This document shows, piece by piece, positions 9,098 to 17,929 of a stretch of 64,000 bases of DNA. Position numbers and translations under genes: made by a program. Under the pieces are notes generated by a model, which worked only from the letters and a program-made list of their open reading frames with translations, was not told the DNA's origin and ran no database searches. The DNA comes from Paraktedonobacter sp964250225 (GTDB lineage Bacteria; Chloroflexota; Ktedonobacteria; Ktedonobacterales; Ktedonobacteraceae): the NCBI GenBank assembly GCA_964250225.1, contig CAXUEY010000003.1, forward strand, positions 1 through 64,000, written 5' to 3'. Each line of letters starts with the position of its first letter. Within the stretch, counting starts at the first letter, position 1.

Positions 9098-10084
9098 ATG
9101 TTGTTAGCAGGTGATATTGGGGGGACCAAAACCAGCCTGGCAGTTTTTTCGACGAAGGATGGCTGGAAAAAACCTCTGGCGGAAGCGACCTTTCCCAGTG
9201 GGCGCTATCCCAGCCTGGAGGCCCTGGTACAGGAATTTCAAGAGCAGCACCATTTTGCCATTGAGCGCGCCAGCTTTGGCGTGGCCGGTCCCGTGGTTAA
9301 TGGACGCGCGACCATTACGAACCTACCCTGGGTGCTGGAAGAACACCATCTGACGCAGGTTCTCAAGATTCCTTCGGTGAGCCTTCTCAACGATTTGAGC
9401 GCTATCGCCCACGGCGTCCCCTATCTAGAAGCAGACGACCTGCATGTCTTGAACGCCGGGCATGCCGTTAAAGAGGGAGCAATTGCGGTGGTTGCGCCTG
9501 GGACGGGCCTGGGCGAGGCTTTTCTGACCTGGGAACAGGATCACTACCACGCCCATACCTCTGAAGGTGGCCACGCGGACTTCGCACCAACCGATGATCT
9601 CCAGCTTGAATTGTTGCGCTATCTCCAGTTGCGCTATAAACATGTGAGCACCGAACGCGTCTGCTCTGGCAAGGGTCTGCCTAATATCTACACCTTCTTG
9701 AAGGAGTCCGGCCACGCGCAGGAGCCGGATTGGTTGACGGAACAGTTGGGGAAGACGCAGGACCATACGCCGGTGATTGTGGACAATGCCCTGGACACCC
9801 AGCACGTGTGCAAAATCTGTACTATGACGCTGGAGCTGTTTGTCTCGATTCTGGGGGCTGAGGCGAGCAATATGGCCTTGAAGGTCCTGGCAACCGGTGG
9901 CGTGTATCTGGGCGGGGGCATTCCCCCGCGTATCCTGCCTTTTCTCTCCGAGGGCCGTTTTATGCAGGCGTTTCTACGCAAAGGACGTCTGAGCGATATG
10001 CTGATCCCCATCCCGGTTTCGGTGATCCTCAATCCCAATATCGCTTTGCTGGGTGCAGCCCGTCATGGCTTTGAACGTATGTGA
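9098..10084 (+). CDS. glk: glucokinase (Glk family)
   Basis: This 328-residue cytoplasmic protein is a bacterial Glk-type glucokinase that phosphorylates glucose to glucose 6-phosphate with ATP. It has the phosphate loop LAGDIGGTKTSLAVF at the N-terminus, GVAGPV, the sugar-binding LLNDLSAIAHG with the catalytic Asp, the ATP loop VAPGTGLGEAF and SEGGHADFAP. The ROK cysteine-rich motif is absent, placing it in the Glk rather than the ROK family. Length is as usual (about 320-340). The ATG follows AGAAAGGCAGG. It converges with the kinase at 10101 with only 16 bases between stops and no evident terminator. Confidence 0.93.
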   Translation: MLLAGDIGGTKTSLAVFSTKDGWKKPLAEATFPSGRYPSLEALVQEFQEQHHFAIERASFGVAGPVVNGRATITNLPWVLEEHHLTQVLKIPSVSLLNDLSAIAHGVPYLEADDLHVLNAGHAVKEGAIAVVAPGTGLGEAFLTWEQDHYHAHTSEGGHADFAPTDDLQLELLRYLQLRYKHVSTERVCSGKGLPNIYTFLKESGHAQEPDWLTEQLGKTQDHTPVIVDNALDTQHVCKICTMTLELFVSILGAEASNMALKVLATGGVYLGGGIPPRILPFLSEGRFMQAFLRKGRLSDMLIPIPVSVILNPNIALLGAARHGFERM

Positions 10085-10100
10085 TACTGGAAGATGAGCG

Positions 10101-11615
10101 TTATCCCGCGTGAATGGCCTCATTTTTCCTGGGCGTGGGCGGCTGAGCTGGGATGGATGGCAGTTTAAAGAAGACTGTTGTCCCCTGGCCGAGTGTGCTT
10201 TGCGCCCAGGTGGTGCCCCCATGCGCTTCGATGAGCGCCTTGATGATCGCCAGCCCCAGCCCGCTACCACCACTGGCGGCATTGCGTGAGCGATCCACGC
10301 GATAGAAGCGCTCAAAGATATGGGGCAGATCCTGGGGCTTGATACCAATCCCGGTATCGCTGACCCACGCGACCAGCCACGCGCCCTCGCTCCTGGCGCC
10401 CAGCGTAATTGTGCCACCAGCGGGCGTATGGCGGCGTGCATTATCCAGCAGATTGAGCAAGACCTGGGCGATACGGTCACTGTCGGCCAGCACTGCGGGC
10501 ATCGCGGGGCTGATCTCGTTGCGCAGCTCAAGCCCTGCCTGTTCGCACTCCGGCGCAATCACCGCCAGGGTCTCCACGCTCAAATCATACAGATTGAGGG
10601 GCGCCAGTTCCAGTTGCACGCGTCCGGCCTCTAAAGAAGACACATTCTGCATATCGCTGACAAGACGGCGCAGGCGTTGTACCTCGCGCCCAATGAGCTG
10701 AGCAGTTTCATGGCGTTCGGTTGGCTCAGAGATCACGTCGTCGGCAATGGCCTCGCTATAGCCCTGGATGGCTGTCAGAGGCGTCACCAGGTCGTGCGCG
10801 ATATTCGCGATCAGGTCGCGACGCACCTGCTCCTGCTCGCGCAATTCAGCCATGTCAGCCGCGATTTTATCGGCCATCGCGTTAAAGGTTGCGGCCAGGC
10901 TGCCCAGTTCATCCAGGCTCCGGGGCTGTTTGACGCGTTGCGCGTAATTGCCGGATTTCACCTCCTCCGCCGCCCGCGTCAGTGAGACAAGCGGGCGCGT
11001 CAGGCGTCCAGTCAGGAAAAGGCTACAGATGACCACGGCCAGCGCCAGGCCCAGACCCGTAATTAGCACAACCAGGTTGACCTTCGTCACGATATCGCCC
11101 GGTGAAAAACCCGGCTGGTAGTGGTTAGGTTGAATGAGCAGCAGCGCCCCCACAATTTGCCGGTTGGACTGCACAGGCGTCCCCACATAAATAGCCGAAA
11201 AGCTGCTGCCATCGGGTGCGGTGCCCTGCAAACTGCCCTCGACCTGCTGTCCTTCCAGGGCCAGAGTCAGCTCGTGCTTGAACGTAGAGGCGTAAGGATC
11301 GAACTCATCACCAGGCAGCGCGGGCGAATACAGGGTTCCATGTGCATCAGTAAAAAGGAGATACGAGAGCAGCAGGTATTTTTTCGGGCGGAGCTGTGTC
11401 TCGGTCCAGCTATTGCCGTGGTCCTGGTAATATTGCCCCATATTCTGGGCCAGATCCTCTGCTACCGCGCGCAACTGACTGACCTGCGCTTGATAGAAGA
11501 AGCTTTGGATGGCAATAGTAGCCACGACGACAATCAAGAGAATGGCTCCCAGAGCCACTCCCAGATAGCTGAGCACGAGTTTGACACGTAGAGATACGCT
11601 GCTCTTGTTTCTCAT
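10101..11615 (-). CDS. membrane sensor histidine kinase with HAMP domain
   Basis: This 504-residue kinase has a first transmembrane helix near residues 13-37, an extracytoplasmic domain of about 140 residues, a second helix near 180-202, HAMP (about 203-255), HisKA with His274 in NIAHDLVTPL, and HATPase_c with DTGIGI and GSGLGLAI boxes. The layout resembles BaeS/PhoR-type kinases. Its start overlaps the stop of the response-regulator gene by four bases (ATGA), so they form one operon with the regulator first. Signal unknown. Confidence 0.92.
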   Translation of the reverse strand: MRNKSSVSLRVKLVLSYLGVALGAILLIVVVATIAIQSFFYQAQVSQLRAVAEDLAQNMGQYYQDHGNSWTETQLRPKKYLLLSYLLFTDAHGTLYSPALPGDEFDPYASTFKHELTLALEGQQVEGSLQGTAPDGSSFSAIYVGTPVQSNRQIVGALLLIQPNHYQPGFSPGDIVTKVNLVVLITGLGLALAVVICSLFLTGRLTRPLVSLTRAAEEVKSGNYAQRVKQPRSLDELGSLAATFNAMADKIAADMAELREQEQVRRDLIANIAHDLVTPLTAIQGYSEAIADDVISEPTERHETAQLIGREVQRLRRLVSDMQNVSSLEAGRVQLELAPLNLYDLSVETLAVIAPECEQAGLELRNEISPAMPAVLADSDRIAQVLLNLLDNARRHTPAGGTITLGARSEGAWLVAWVSDTGIGIKPQDLPHIFERFYRVDRSRNAASGGSGLGLAIIKALIEAHGGTTWAQSTLGQGTTVFFKLPSIPAQPPTPRKNEAIHAG

Positions 11616-12337
11616 GGGACTTTTCCCGGCACAAATTTATAGCCCACCCCCCAGACGGTCTGGATATAGTGGGGAGCATCAGCCGCGGCTTCGAGCTTCT
11701 TGCGCAGGGTACCAACGTGGACATCAACGGTGCGCCCATCGCCGAGATAGGTATAGCCCCAGATCTGGTTGAGCAGTGCCTCGCGGGTGAAAACGCGGTC
11801 AGGCGAGGCGGCCAGGGTCATCAGCAGATCGAACTCTTTGGCGGTCAGGCTGATACTCTGCCCGGCGATCTCCACCCGGCGCGCTGGCACGTTGATATAC
11901 AGGTTGTTGAAACGCAGATGTTCGTGGGGATCTTCCGCGTTGATCTCATCGCTCGCGGGTAGCATGGGAGATGTCGTGGGAGTGCTGCGGCGCAAAATCG
12001 CCTTCACGCGACTCACCACCTCGCGCGGGCTGAACGGTTTGATTAAATAGTCGTCGGCGCCGATATCCAGGCCGGCAATACGGTCATCTTCGCCCTGACG
12101 TGCAGTTAGCATCAAAATGGGGGTATTAGCCCAGGAACGGATGCGCCGACACACCTCCATGCCATCGAGGGCGGGCAGCATCAGGTCCAGGATGAGCAGA
12201 TCAGGATGTTCGCGGGCATGTAATTCCAGACCGGCAACCCCATCACCGGCGGTGAGCACGGTATAGCCAGCCTGCTCCAGGTAGAGGCGGAGCACCTGAG
12301 CAATGTTCGCTTCATCTTCGATAATGAGTATTTTCAT
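11612..12337 (-). CDS. OmpR/PhoB-family response regulator
   Basis: From the ATG at 12337 this is a protein of about 241 residues. It has a receiver domain (acidic Glu7/Asp8, phosphoacceptor Asp51 in LLILDLMLP, Lys in DDYLIKPF), a linker of about 20 residues and an OmpR winged helix ending GVGYKF. An upstream GTG at 12397 would add 20 residues with no family similarity, so I prefer 12337, although its ribosome site is weak. It forms a two-component pair with the overlapping kinase gene. Confidence 0.9.
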   Translation of the reverse strand: MKILIIEDEANIAQVLRLYLEQAGYTVLTAGDGVAGLELHAREHPDLLILDLMLPALDGMEVCRRIRSWANTPILMLTARQGEDDRIAGLDIGADDYLIKPFSPREVVSRVKAILRRSTPTTSPMLPASDEINAEDPHEHLRFNNLYINVPARRVEIAGQSISLTAKEFDLLMTLAASPDRVFTREALLNQIWGYTYLGDGRTVDVHVGTLRKKLEAAADAPHYIQTVWGVGYKFVPGKVP

Positions 12338-12709
12338 GTGGCCGTTTTCAAAAAGGGTGCTTGCAGTGACAAGCCTGTGACCAACTTCCCACTGCACGTT
12401 GTTCAGTGTAAAAGAAAAAACTCAAGAACTTCACAACGTTTTGTAAACTTTCCATCAAGATTGATCGCGCCCGCCGCTTACTCTTTTCTGTATACAATTC
12501 TATTTTACAATTTTGTGCAATCGCAGGCAAACATCATTCGCTCGGCCCGCACTACAAGCCTTCGGACACTGCCAGTAACTCCAGTCAAGCTGCCCTTTGC
12601 CCGTGAGCTTTGAATGATCGATGCGGCTTCCACTTGCTCAGACAGGCGGATGTCCCAGACGAAGCCCGGAGCAGGAATGCCCGCTTCAGGCTTCTTCATG
12701 AGCCTTGTG
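12338..12709. other. intergenic region, no gene seen
   Basis: About 370 bases lie between two minus-strand genes. This should hold the promoter of the response-regulator/kinase operon (AT-rich around 12410-12530, with TATAC- and TTTACA-like boxes, none convincing). I see no coding frame with family similarity. Confidence 0.35.
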
Positions 12710-13597
12710 CTAGATACCAGATGGCACGATGAGGCGGTTGTAGCGACTCTCCTGAATATGCGTGTGCAGATTCCACGTCTCGGCAAATTGCACAGCCCGC
12801 TGGAACATCTCCTCTGTATACGGCTCGAAGACAAATTTCTCGCCCAGGCCGAACGTGGAGTAGTCATACGAGTCCTTCAAGGCGGGTGGAACGTTGCGCT
12901 CCCACAGGAATAGATAACGCTCTGGATTGCGGGAAAGAGCTTCGTCAGCCCGTTTGAGCGCGCGGAAATAGGCCTGGAGAATTCCCTGGTTGATCGTAGC
13001 AGCAACCCAGAAGGTGATCAAGAACTCCCCGCGAGCCAGTGCTCGCAATCCCTTTGCCTCTGCAATCGCGATCTCAGGGTCCAGCAGGGTCGCCGCCTCG
13101 ATCTCACCCCGGAGCAGTGCGAGCAGACGCTGGCCTGGCCCTCCTGTATGAACTGTGCGAATATGGGCTGTGGGGAGCACTTGCTCAAGTACCTGGAGCG
13201 TCGTAAAATGGCTGCCTGCCATCTCGCCGATTCCTACGGGGACGTCGCGCAGGTCGGCGAGTCGTTGCACCTGTGAACCAGGCCTGGTAAACAGTGCGAA
13301 GCGGCCAACGGTGTAGAGGTCAGGTACGAGCCTGCCCATACCCGCCCCTGCGTTGCACGCGGTCCCCCACTGGCACGCTGAGTTTACCACCTCCATCTGT
13401 TGCACAAACGGCATATCCTGGGGGCGCTGCCCATACTGATCACCGGGATGGCTGGAGACCGCGTGCATCACCTCCTGGAGCATCTCCGGTTCCAGGCCTT
13501 CTTCCTGAAAGATCCCTTCTTCAAGCGCGATCCACTCTTGTAGCCGTGAGAAATGTGGTACTACCTGTACTGGTGTTCGTTGGGTTGGTGTTGTCAT
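12710..13597 (-). CDS. NMT1/SsuA-like solute-binding-fold protein without signal peptide
   Basis: This 295-residue protein has the type 2 periplasmic-binding fold pattern: an N-terminal lobe with WIALEEGIFQEEGLEPEM, then LADLRDVPVGIGEMAGSHFTTLQVLEQ and a second-lobe LLRGEIEAATLLDPEIAIAEA segment. There is no signal peptide or lipobox, so it is predicted to stay in the cytoplasm, and no permease or ATPase lies beside it. It is the last gene of the pca cluster, 50 bases after pcaB. The ATG at 13597 follows GGAGGA. It may be an enzyme or ligand sensor of this fold acting in aromatic-acid metabolism rather than a transporter subunit. Function uncertain. Confidence 0.75.
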   Translation of the reverse strand: MTTPTQRTPVQVVPHFSRLQEWIALEEGIFQEEGLEPEMLQEVMHAVSSHPGDQYGQRPQDMPFVQQMEVVNSACQWGTACNAGAGMGRLVPDLYTVGRFALFTRPGSQVQRLADLRDVPVGIGEMAGSHFTTLQVLEQVLPTAHIRTVHTGGPGQRLLALLRGEIEAATLLDPEIAIAEAKGLRALARGEFLITFWVAATINQGILQAYFRALKRADEALSRNPERYLFLWERNVPPALKDSYDYSTFGLGEKFVFEPYTEEMFQRAVQFAETWNLHTHIQESRYNRLIVPSGI

Positions 13598-13647
13598 TGA
13601 AATTATCCTCCAATTCTATATACCGTGCGCGTTACGTTGCCCTCGTC

Positions 13648-15012
13648 TCAGCGTAACCCTTTCTCTTCTCGTGTCGGCTGGATATTGCGGTACGAGGCGA
13701 GAGCACGCCCGATGAATATATCCGTGCTGCCCAGATACGCAGCGGGGTCGAGTGCGCGCTCGATCTCTGCCTGGGCGAGGATGGCGCGTACCTGCCCCTC
13801 TGCCAGGGCAGCCTGGAGGAGGGGCAGATTCGACCTGGTGGCATGCGCGCAGATTGCCTGGACGATGCGATAGGCCTCAGGTCTGCCCACGCGTGCAGCC
13901 AGCGCCGTCGTCAATGACTCGGCCATGACCAGACCACTGGTGAGATCAAGATTTGTTTTCATGCGTCTGGGATCGACCTGGAGACTACCCAGCGCGCTCT
14001 GAACTCGCTCGACTGCGCTTGCTGTGAAGCGGAAAAGGTCGGGGATGGCCGCCCATTCCGCCTGCCATCCCCCGGCAGCTCGCTCGTGTTCCTGTGCCAT
14101 CGCCGATAGCATCACTGGCACCACGCCCACCGCCAGGCGAGCAGAGGCAAGCGCGCCAATAGCGTCAGTCGGATTATGCTTCTGCGGCATAGCGGATGAC
14201 CCTCCCTTGCCTGGCATGGCTCCCTCACTCGCCTCGCCGACTTCGGTTTGCGCGAGAAGGACGATATCCCCCGCTATTTTTGCTATCGCACCAGCCAGCA
14301 CGCCAAGTGAGGAGGCGATCTCGGCGCTACGGTCTCGCTCGGTATGCCAGGGAAGGTCTGGCACCGCCAGCCCAAGCTCTTCGGCGAGCAGTTCGATCAC
14401 CTGGAGACCTTGCTCCCCCAGAGCGGCGAGCGTCCCGCTGGCCCCACCTAGTTGTACAACCAACGTTCGTGCGTGGAGTTCGCTCAGGGCGCGCACCTGG
14501 CGAACTGACAGGGCTAGCCAGCGCGCCGCCTTGAGGCCAAAGGTCATTGGCAACGCCTGTTGCATGAGTGTACGCCCAACCATCAGCGTATGCCGGTGTT
14601 CCTCGGCGAGATCTGCGCAAATCGCGCACACTTTGTTCAGCCCGGACACGAGGAGATCAAGGCCGCCGCGCATTTGCAGCATCAGGGCGGTATCAATGGC
14701 GTCCTGGCTCGTAGCCCCCCAGTGGACGAACTTCTGTGCCTCACCCCCTACCTGCGCTGTCAGCACGCGCACCAGCGGGATCGCGGGTGTACCGGCAAGA
14801 GCCGCTTCACGGTACAGAGCAGCAACATCGAACAATTCCACCCGGCAATGGGCCTCGATCACGGCGGCGGCCTCGTGTGGAATAAGCCCGGCGCGTGCCT
14901 CTGAGCGGGCAAGCGCGGCCTCAAAGTCGAGCATTCCCTGCACATGTGCTTCAAGGGAGAAAGCGGCAGACATCAGTGGTGTGCTGAAGAGGGACTCAGA
15001 CGGTTCAGCCAT
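13648..15012 (-). CDS. pcaB: 3-carboxy-cis,cis-muconate cycloisomerase
   Basis: This 454-residue enzyme of the fumarase/aspartase superfamily converts 3-carboxy-cis,cis-muconate to 4-carboxymuconolactone in the protocatechuate branch of the beta-ketoadipate pathway. The superfamily signature GGSSAMPQKHNP is intact, the N-terminal FSTPLMSAAFS fits PcaB, and the length is typical. I chose the ATG at 15012 because GGAGAAAGG lies just upstream; the longer open frame covers the pcaG end and has no similarity. It is 13 bases after pcaG. Adenylosuccinate lyase is the main alternative but the operon argues for PcaB. Confidence 0.92.
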   Translation of the reverse strand: MAEPSESLFSTPLMSAAFSLEAHVQGMLDFEAALARSEARAGLIPHEAAAVIEAHCRVELFDVAALYREAALAGTPAIPLVRVLTAQVGGEAQKFVHWGATSQDAIDTALMLQMRGGLDLLVSGLNKVCAICADLAEEHRHTLMVGRTLMQQALPMTFGLKAARWLALSVRQVRALSELHARTLVVQLGGASGTLAALGEQGLQVIELLAEELGLAVPDLPWHTERDRSAEIASSLGVLAGAIAKIAGDIVLLAQTEVGEASEGAMPGKGGSSAMPQKHNPTDAIGALASARLAVGVVPVMLSAMAQEHERAAGGWQAEWAAIPDLFRFTASAVERVQSALGSLQVDPRRMKTNLDLTSGLVMAESLTTALAARVGRPEAYRIVQAICAHATRSNLPLLQAALAEGQVRAILAQAEIERALDPAAYLGSTDIFIGRALASYRNIQPTREEKGLR

Positions 15013-15025
15013 GTGCCTTTCTCCA

Positions 15026-15607
15026 TCATATGTTAAAAAACGCCGTTTCTCCCGCGCCTTGCAGGACAATATCAAAGCGATAGACGGCCATTGCCCCAGC
15101 AGACTCGCGCCTGGCCAGCAGCGTCGCGCGCCGCTCAGGGGGCACATAATGCAAGATCGGGTCACCAGCGTTGCTCGGTTCGTCGGCAAAGTACAGGCGT
15201 GTTACGAGATGATTGAGCAGTCCGCGCGCAAAAATGGTCACACAGATGTGCGGCGCCTGTTGCAGTTCTCCATTGAATGGTACAGGGCCTGGCTTGATCG
15301 TCTCGAACCAGTAGCTCCCATCCTCTTCCGTGCCAGCGCGACCAAACCCCAGGAAAGACGGGTCCAATGCTGCTGGCCCCTGGTCCGCGGGATGATTGTA
15401 GCGGCCATGCGCGTTGGCCTGCCAGATCTCGACCAGTGCATCGGATACTGGCTGCCCGTCGCCGTCGAGGACGCGCCCCTCGATGCGAATGCGCTCACCA
15501 ACCGTCTCCGGGTAGGTCAATACGTTGCGGCGGCCATCTTCGCGCACAAGCGCGGGGGAGAAGAATGGGCCGACCGTCTGGGAACTGGTCAGAGGAAGTA
15601 TACTCAT
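15026..15607 (-). CDS. pcaG: protocatechuate 3,4-dioxygenase alpha subunit
   Basis: This subunit of about 193 residues belongs to the intradiol dioxygenase family and partners with PcaH. The N-terminal SSQTVGPFFSPAL is typical of the alpha chain. The fold core is visible (LVEIWQANAHGRYNHPAD, LGFGRAGTEEDGSYWFETIKPG), but the iron-ligand HIH of the beta chain is replaced here (HICVTIFARG), as expected for the non-catalytic alpha subunit. The ATG at 15607 follows GGAGGAGA and lies 4 bases after the pcaH stop. Confidence 0.93.
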   Translation of the reverse strand: MSILPLTSSQTVGPFFSPALVREDGRRNVLTYPETVGERIRIEGRVLDGDGQPVSDALVEIWQANAHGRYNHPADQGPAALDPSFLGFGRAGTEEDGSYWFETIKPGPVPFNGELQQAPHICVTIFARGLLNHLVTRLYFADEPSNAGDPILHYVPPERRATLLARRESAGAMAVYRFDIVLQGAGETAFFNI

Positions 15608-15611
15608 GAAG

Positions 15612-16340
15612 TTATCTCTCCTCCGCCGACTCAAAGGGTGTGGCATGTACTCCACGCACAATAATATCCCAGCGATAGCCGAGCGCCCACTCCGGCTCGG
15701 TCACATCATGCGCGTAGACGGCGATCAAACTCGCGCGCGCCTGCTCTGTTGGTAGGGCTTGCAAAATGGGGTCAAGCTGCTGAAGGGGATCGTCGGGAAA
15801 ATACATCTGCGTCACCAAGCGCGACAACAGCAACGGGCCAAAGACCGAAAAATGGATGTGAGCCGGACGCCAGGCGTTCGCGTGATTTTTCCAGGGGTAC
15901 GCGCCAGGGCGAATCGTCAGGAACCGGTAGATGCCGTCAGTGTTCGTTAAGCAGCGGCCTATACCGAGGAAGTGGGGATCGAGCGGCCCTGGCCACTGAT
16001 CGCGCTTGTGGAGGTAACGGCCAGCGGCATTAGCCTGCCAGATCTCCAGAAGAGTGTTCGGCACAGGCGTTCCATGCTCGTCGAGCACGCGGCCTGTCAC
16101 AATGATGCGTTGTCCAAGCGCTTCGCCGCCAGTTCCAGCGTTGCGCGTCAGGTCTGCATCTTCGGCTGTGATCGCACTGAGGGCAGGTCCAGGGCCGGTT
16201 AACTCCGAAAGCGTCAGTGGCACCTCAATCAGTGCCAGTTCTGGCGCACGGCGTCGCGTGGATTGATAGGCCTCGTACAGATAGGGTGGGAAGACTTCCC
16301 GATCTCCCCTGACGATTTCTCCTATCGTGATATGTTTCAT
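15612..16340 (-). CDS. pcaH: protocatechuate 3,4-dioxygenase beta subunit
   Basis: This 242-residue iron-binding catalytic subunit opens protocatechuate between the two hydroxyls to give 3-carboxy-cis,cis-muconate. The expected Fe(III) ligands are present: Tyr109 (AAGRYLHK), Tyr148 (PGAYPW), His161 and His163 (RPAHIHFSVFG). The dioxygenase signature LLEIWQANAAGRY is clear. The ATG at 16340 follows GAGGAGG and overlaps the pcaC stop by four bases, which indicates translational coupling. Confidence 0.95.
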   Translation of the reverse strand: MKHITIGEIVRGDREVFPPYLYEAYQSTRRRAPELALIEVPLTLSELTGPGPALSAITAEDADLTRNAGTGGEALGQRIIVTGRVLDEHGTPVPNTLLEIWQANAAGRYLHKRDQWPGPLDPHFLGIGRCLTNTDGIYRFLTIRPGAYPWKNHANAWRPAHIHFSVFGPLLLSRLVTQMYFPDDPLQQLDPILQALPTEQARASLIAVYAHDVTEPEWALGYRWDIIVRGVHATPFESAEER

Positions 16341-16756
16341 ACCTCCTCCTCAGATGCCTGCTCTAGATCTTCATCTTCTGAGGTACGTGTCTGCTGCTCG
16401 AACTCTTTCTTCGCCAGCGAGAATGCGGCATTCGCCGCCGGAACGCCCGCGTAGACTGCCACATGCAGGAGCACCTCCGCGATTTCATGGGGGTCAACGC
16501 CGAGATTGCGGCTGGCACGCAGATGCAGCGCCAGTTCTTCCCGACCTGAAGCTGCCAGAATCGCAATCGTGACCAGGCTTCTCGTGCGCCGATCCAGGTC
16601 TGGTCGGGCCCAAACAGAACCCCAGGCCGTTTCGGTGATGAAACGCTGGAAATGGGCATCAAACTCGGTAGTGCGCGCAAGCGCCTGCTCAACATACTCA
16701 CTTCCGAGCACCTCCTTGCGTGCCCGCATTCCCCTCTCAAAGGGTGATTCTTCCAT
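16337..16756 (-). CDS. pcaC: 4-carboxymuconolactone decarboxylase
   Basis: This 139-residue protein of the CMD/AhpD fold decarboxylates 4-carboxymuconolactone to beta-ketoadipate enol-lactone. Family features include FQRFITETAWGSVWARPDLDRRTRSL, the helical RASRNLGVDPHEIAEVLLH and AGVPAANAAF. The ATG at 16756 follows GAAGGAG. It is the first gene of the operon pcaC-pcaH-pcaG-pcaB-binding-fold protein. The later steps (PcaD, PcaIJ) are not in this window. The C-terminal tail is acidic and slightly longer than usual. Confidence 0.93.
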   Translation of the reverse strand: MEESPFERGMRARKEVLGSEYVEQALARTTEFDAHFQRFITETAWGSVWARPDLDRRTRSLVTIAILAASGREELALHLRASRNLGVDPHEIAEVLLHVAVYAGVPAANAAFSLAKKEFEQQTRTSEDEDLEQASEEEV

Positions 16757-16957
16757 TGGCAGCTCCTTCGTTTTGCATGCATTCGACTAGCATGCCTGGA
16801 CCTCCCCTCCTCCTGCATTCGTATTCTACCCGATTCCCTCAAGTTCCTCCGCTGTTTATCTCTATTCTATCACGCTTGTTGATGGAGTGCTCTCCTGCCT
16901 CTATCAGATTGAAAGGGCATTGGTGCAGTAGTATATGGCTAGCACGTTGCGCGCCAC
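16757..16957. promoter_or_regulatory. upstream region of the pca operon
   Basis: This 200-base region upstream of pcaC must hold the operon promoter. Two GCATGC hexamers, at about 16776 and 16793, lie close to the start codon and could form an operator. I see no convincing -35/-10 pair. Confidence 0.3.
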
Positions 16958-17149
16958 TCACGCGAGGTGAGAGCCAAATTGCACGCACGCGGCTCCAGAC
17001 ACAGCAACGGATACGCGTGGCTGCGTGTGCGTCTCCTGAGTATTGACCACGGGCAAGACGGTCACTTCGTTGCTATACTGGTTCGCGATCAGGAGAAAAT
17101 GGCCGTCAGGTGCAACCGCGAAATTGCGCGGCCATCTCTTCTCCCTTCA
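16958..17149 (-). pseudogene. C-terminal remnant of a lactonase-family beta-propeller protein
   Basis: On the minus strand, 17134 down to the TGA at 16958-16960 reads WPRNFAVAPDGHFLLIANQ, then SNEVTVLPV and an ending of VSGACVQFGSH. This is the last blade and C-terminus of a 6-phosphogluconolactonase/carboxymuconate-cyclase family protein (lactonase, normally about 340 residues). An in-frame TGA at 17147-17149 and unrelated sequence upstream show that the rest is gone. The remnant lies between the pca operon and the iscB/omega-RNA remnant, which may be linked to its destruction. Confidence 0.75.
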
Positions 17150-17289
17150 ACGTGTGATATTGCGGAAAAATGCACGCCACAGTATAGCACACCCCCTGCT
17201 ACCATCTTGAAGCCTCTTCCCACAAGCACATTGCTGGTTCTTTTGCAGATGAGCCAGCATTATGCTATACTTCATCCTGGTTCACAGCA

Positions 17290-17540
17290 TATTTCCTAAT
17301 GACAGGTCGCGATAGTTCCTAAAACCTAGCGAATCCTTGATTCGTGCGGTCATGGAGCTACCAGCGGGTCACTGCTTCGGCAGACAGCAGTTCAAGACGT
17401 GCATCACACCCTGGAGTGTGGTTCCAGCTTCAGGCTCTGTGGGAAGAGATTAAGGGTAAGCGAAAGCTGAAGTGTTTCTTCTGTAAAAACCTTCTTGAAC
17501 ATCCGCGAGGAGCATCTTACTCTGAAAGGAGAGCTTAAAG
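17290..17540 (+). ncRNA. putative omega-RNA (HEARO) upstream of iscB
   Basis: The 250 bases directly before the iscB remnant are non-coding but rich in structure. There is a UUCG tetraloop hairpin CTGCTTCGGCAG (17372-17383), a CACAC/GTGTG hairpin (17405-17420) and a longer CTTCAG/CTGAAG pairing (17428-17472). HEARO or omega-RNAs normally lie immediately upstream of iscB and guide the nuclease; position and structure fit, and Ktedonobacter genomes carry many such elements. The exact ends are not defined; the 5' end is a guess. Confidence 0.6.
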
Positions 17541-17542
17541 CG

Positions 17543-17929
17543 ATGACGTATCTACTGGTGTATGTCGTCAACCAGAATGGACGGTGCTTGATGCCCTGCA
17601 AGCCCGCCAAGGCCCGGAAACTCTTGCGGGACAAGCGGGCCAGGGTCATCAAGCAGAGCCCGTTCACCATTCAACTGCTCTGGGACTGTGAAGAGCATGT
17701 CCAGCAGGTCACGGTCGGCATCGATAAGGGCAGCCATGTCACCGGCTTTTCCTGTGTTGGGAATGGGCAGGTTCTCCTGTCGGGGGAAATCCACCATCGC
17801 CTGGATGTCAAAGAAAAGATGGAGGCGAGACGCGCCCATCGTCGCAGTCGGCGTAACCGCCTCTGGCACCGCCCCCCGCGCTGGCGTAATCGAGCCTCAA
17901 GCCCGGATATCTCGCCTTTCCCCGCGTGA
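17543..17929 (+). pseudogene. iscB: truncated IscB (RuvC-type RNA-guided nuclease of IS200/IS605 elements)
   Basis: About 129 residues remain of a protein normally 400-500 long. The N-terminal PLMP-like domain is clear (RCLMPCKPAKARKLLRDK, VIKQSPFTIQLL), followed by RuvC-I with catalytic Asp61 in VGIDKGSH, then GEIHHRLDVKEKMEARRAH and an Arg-rich bridge helix ending RPPRWRNR. The rest of RuvC and the HNH domain are absent, and the frame closes after unrelated residues at 17929. The protein cannot be catalytic as it stands. The ATG at 17543 follows GGAGAG. No tnpA is seen. Confidence 0.8.
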
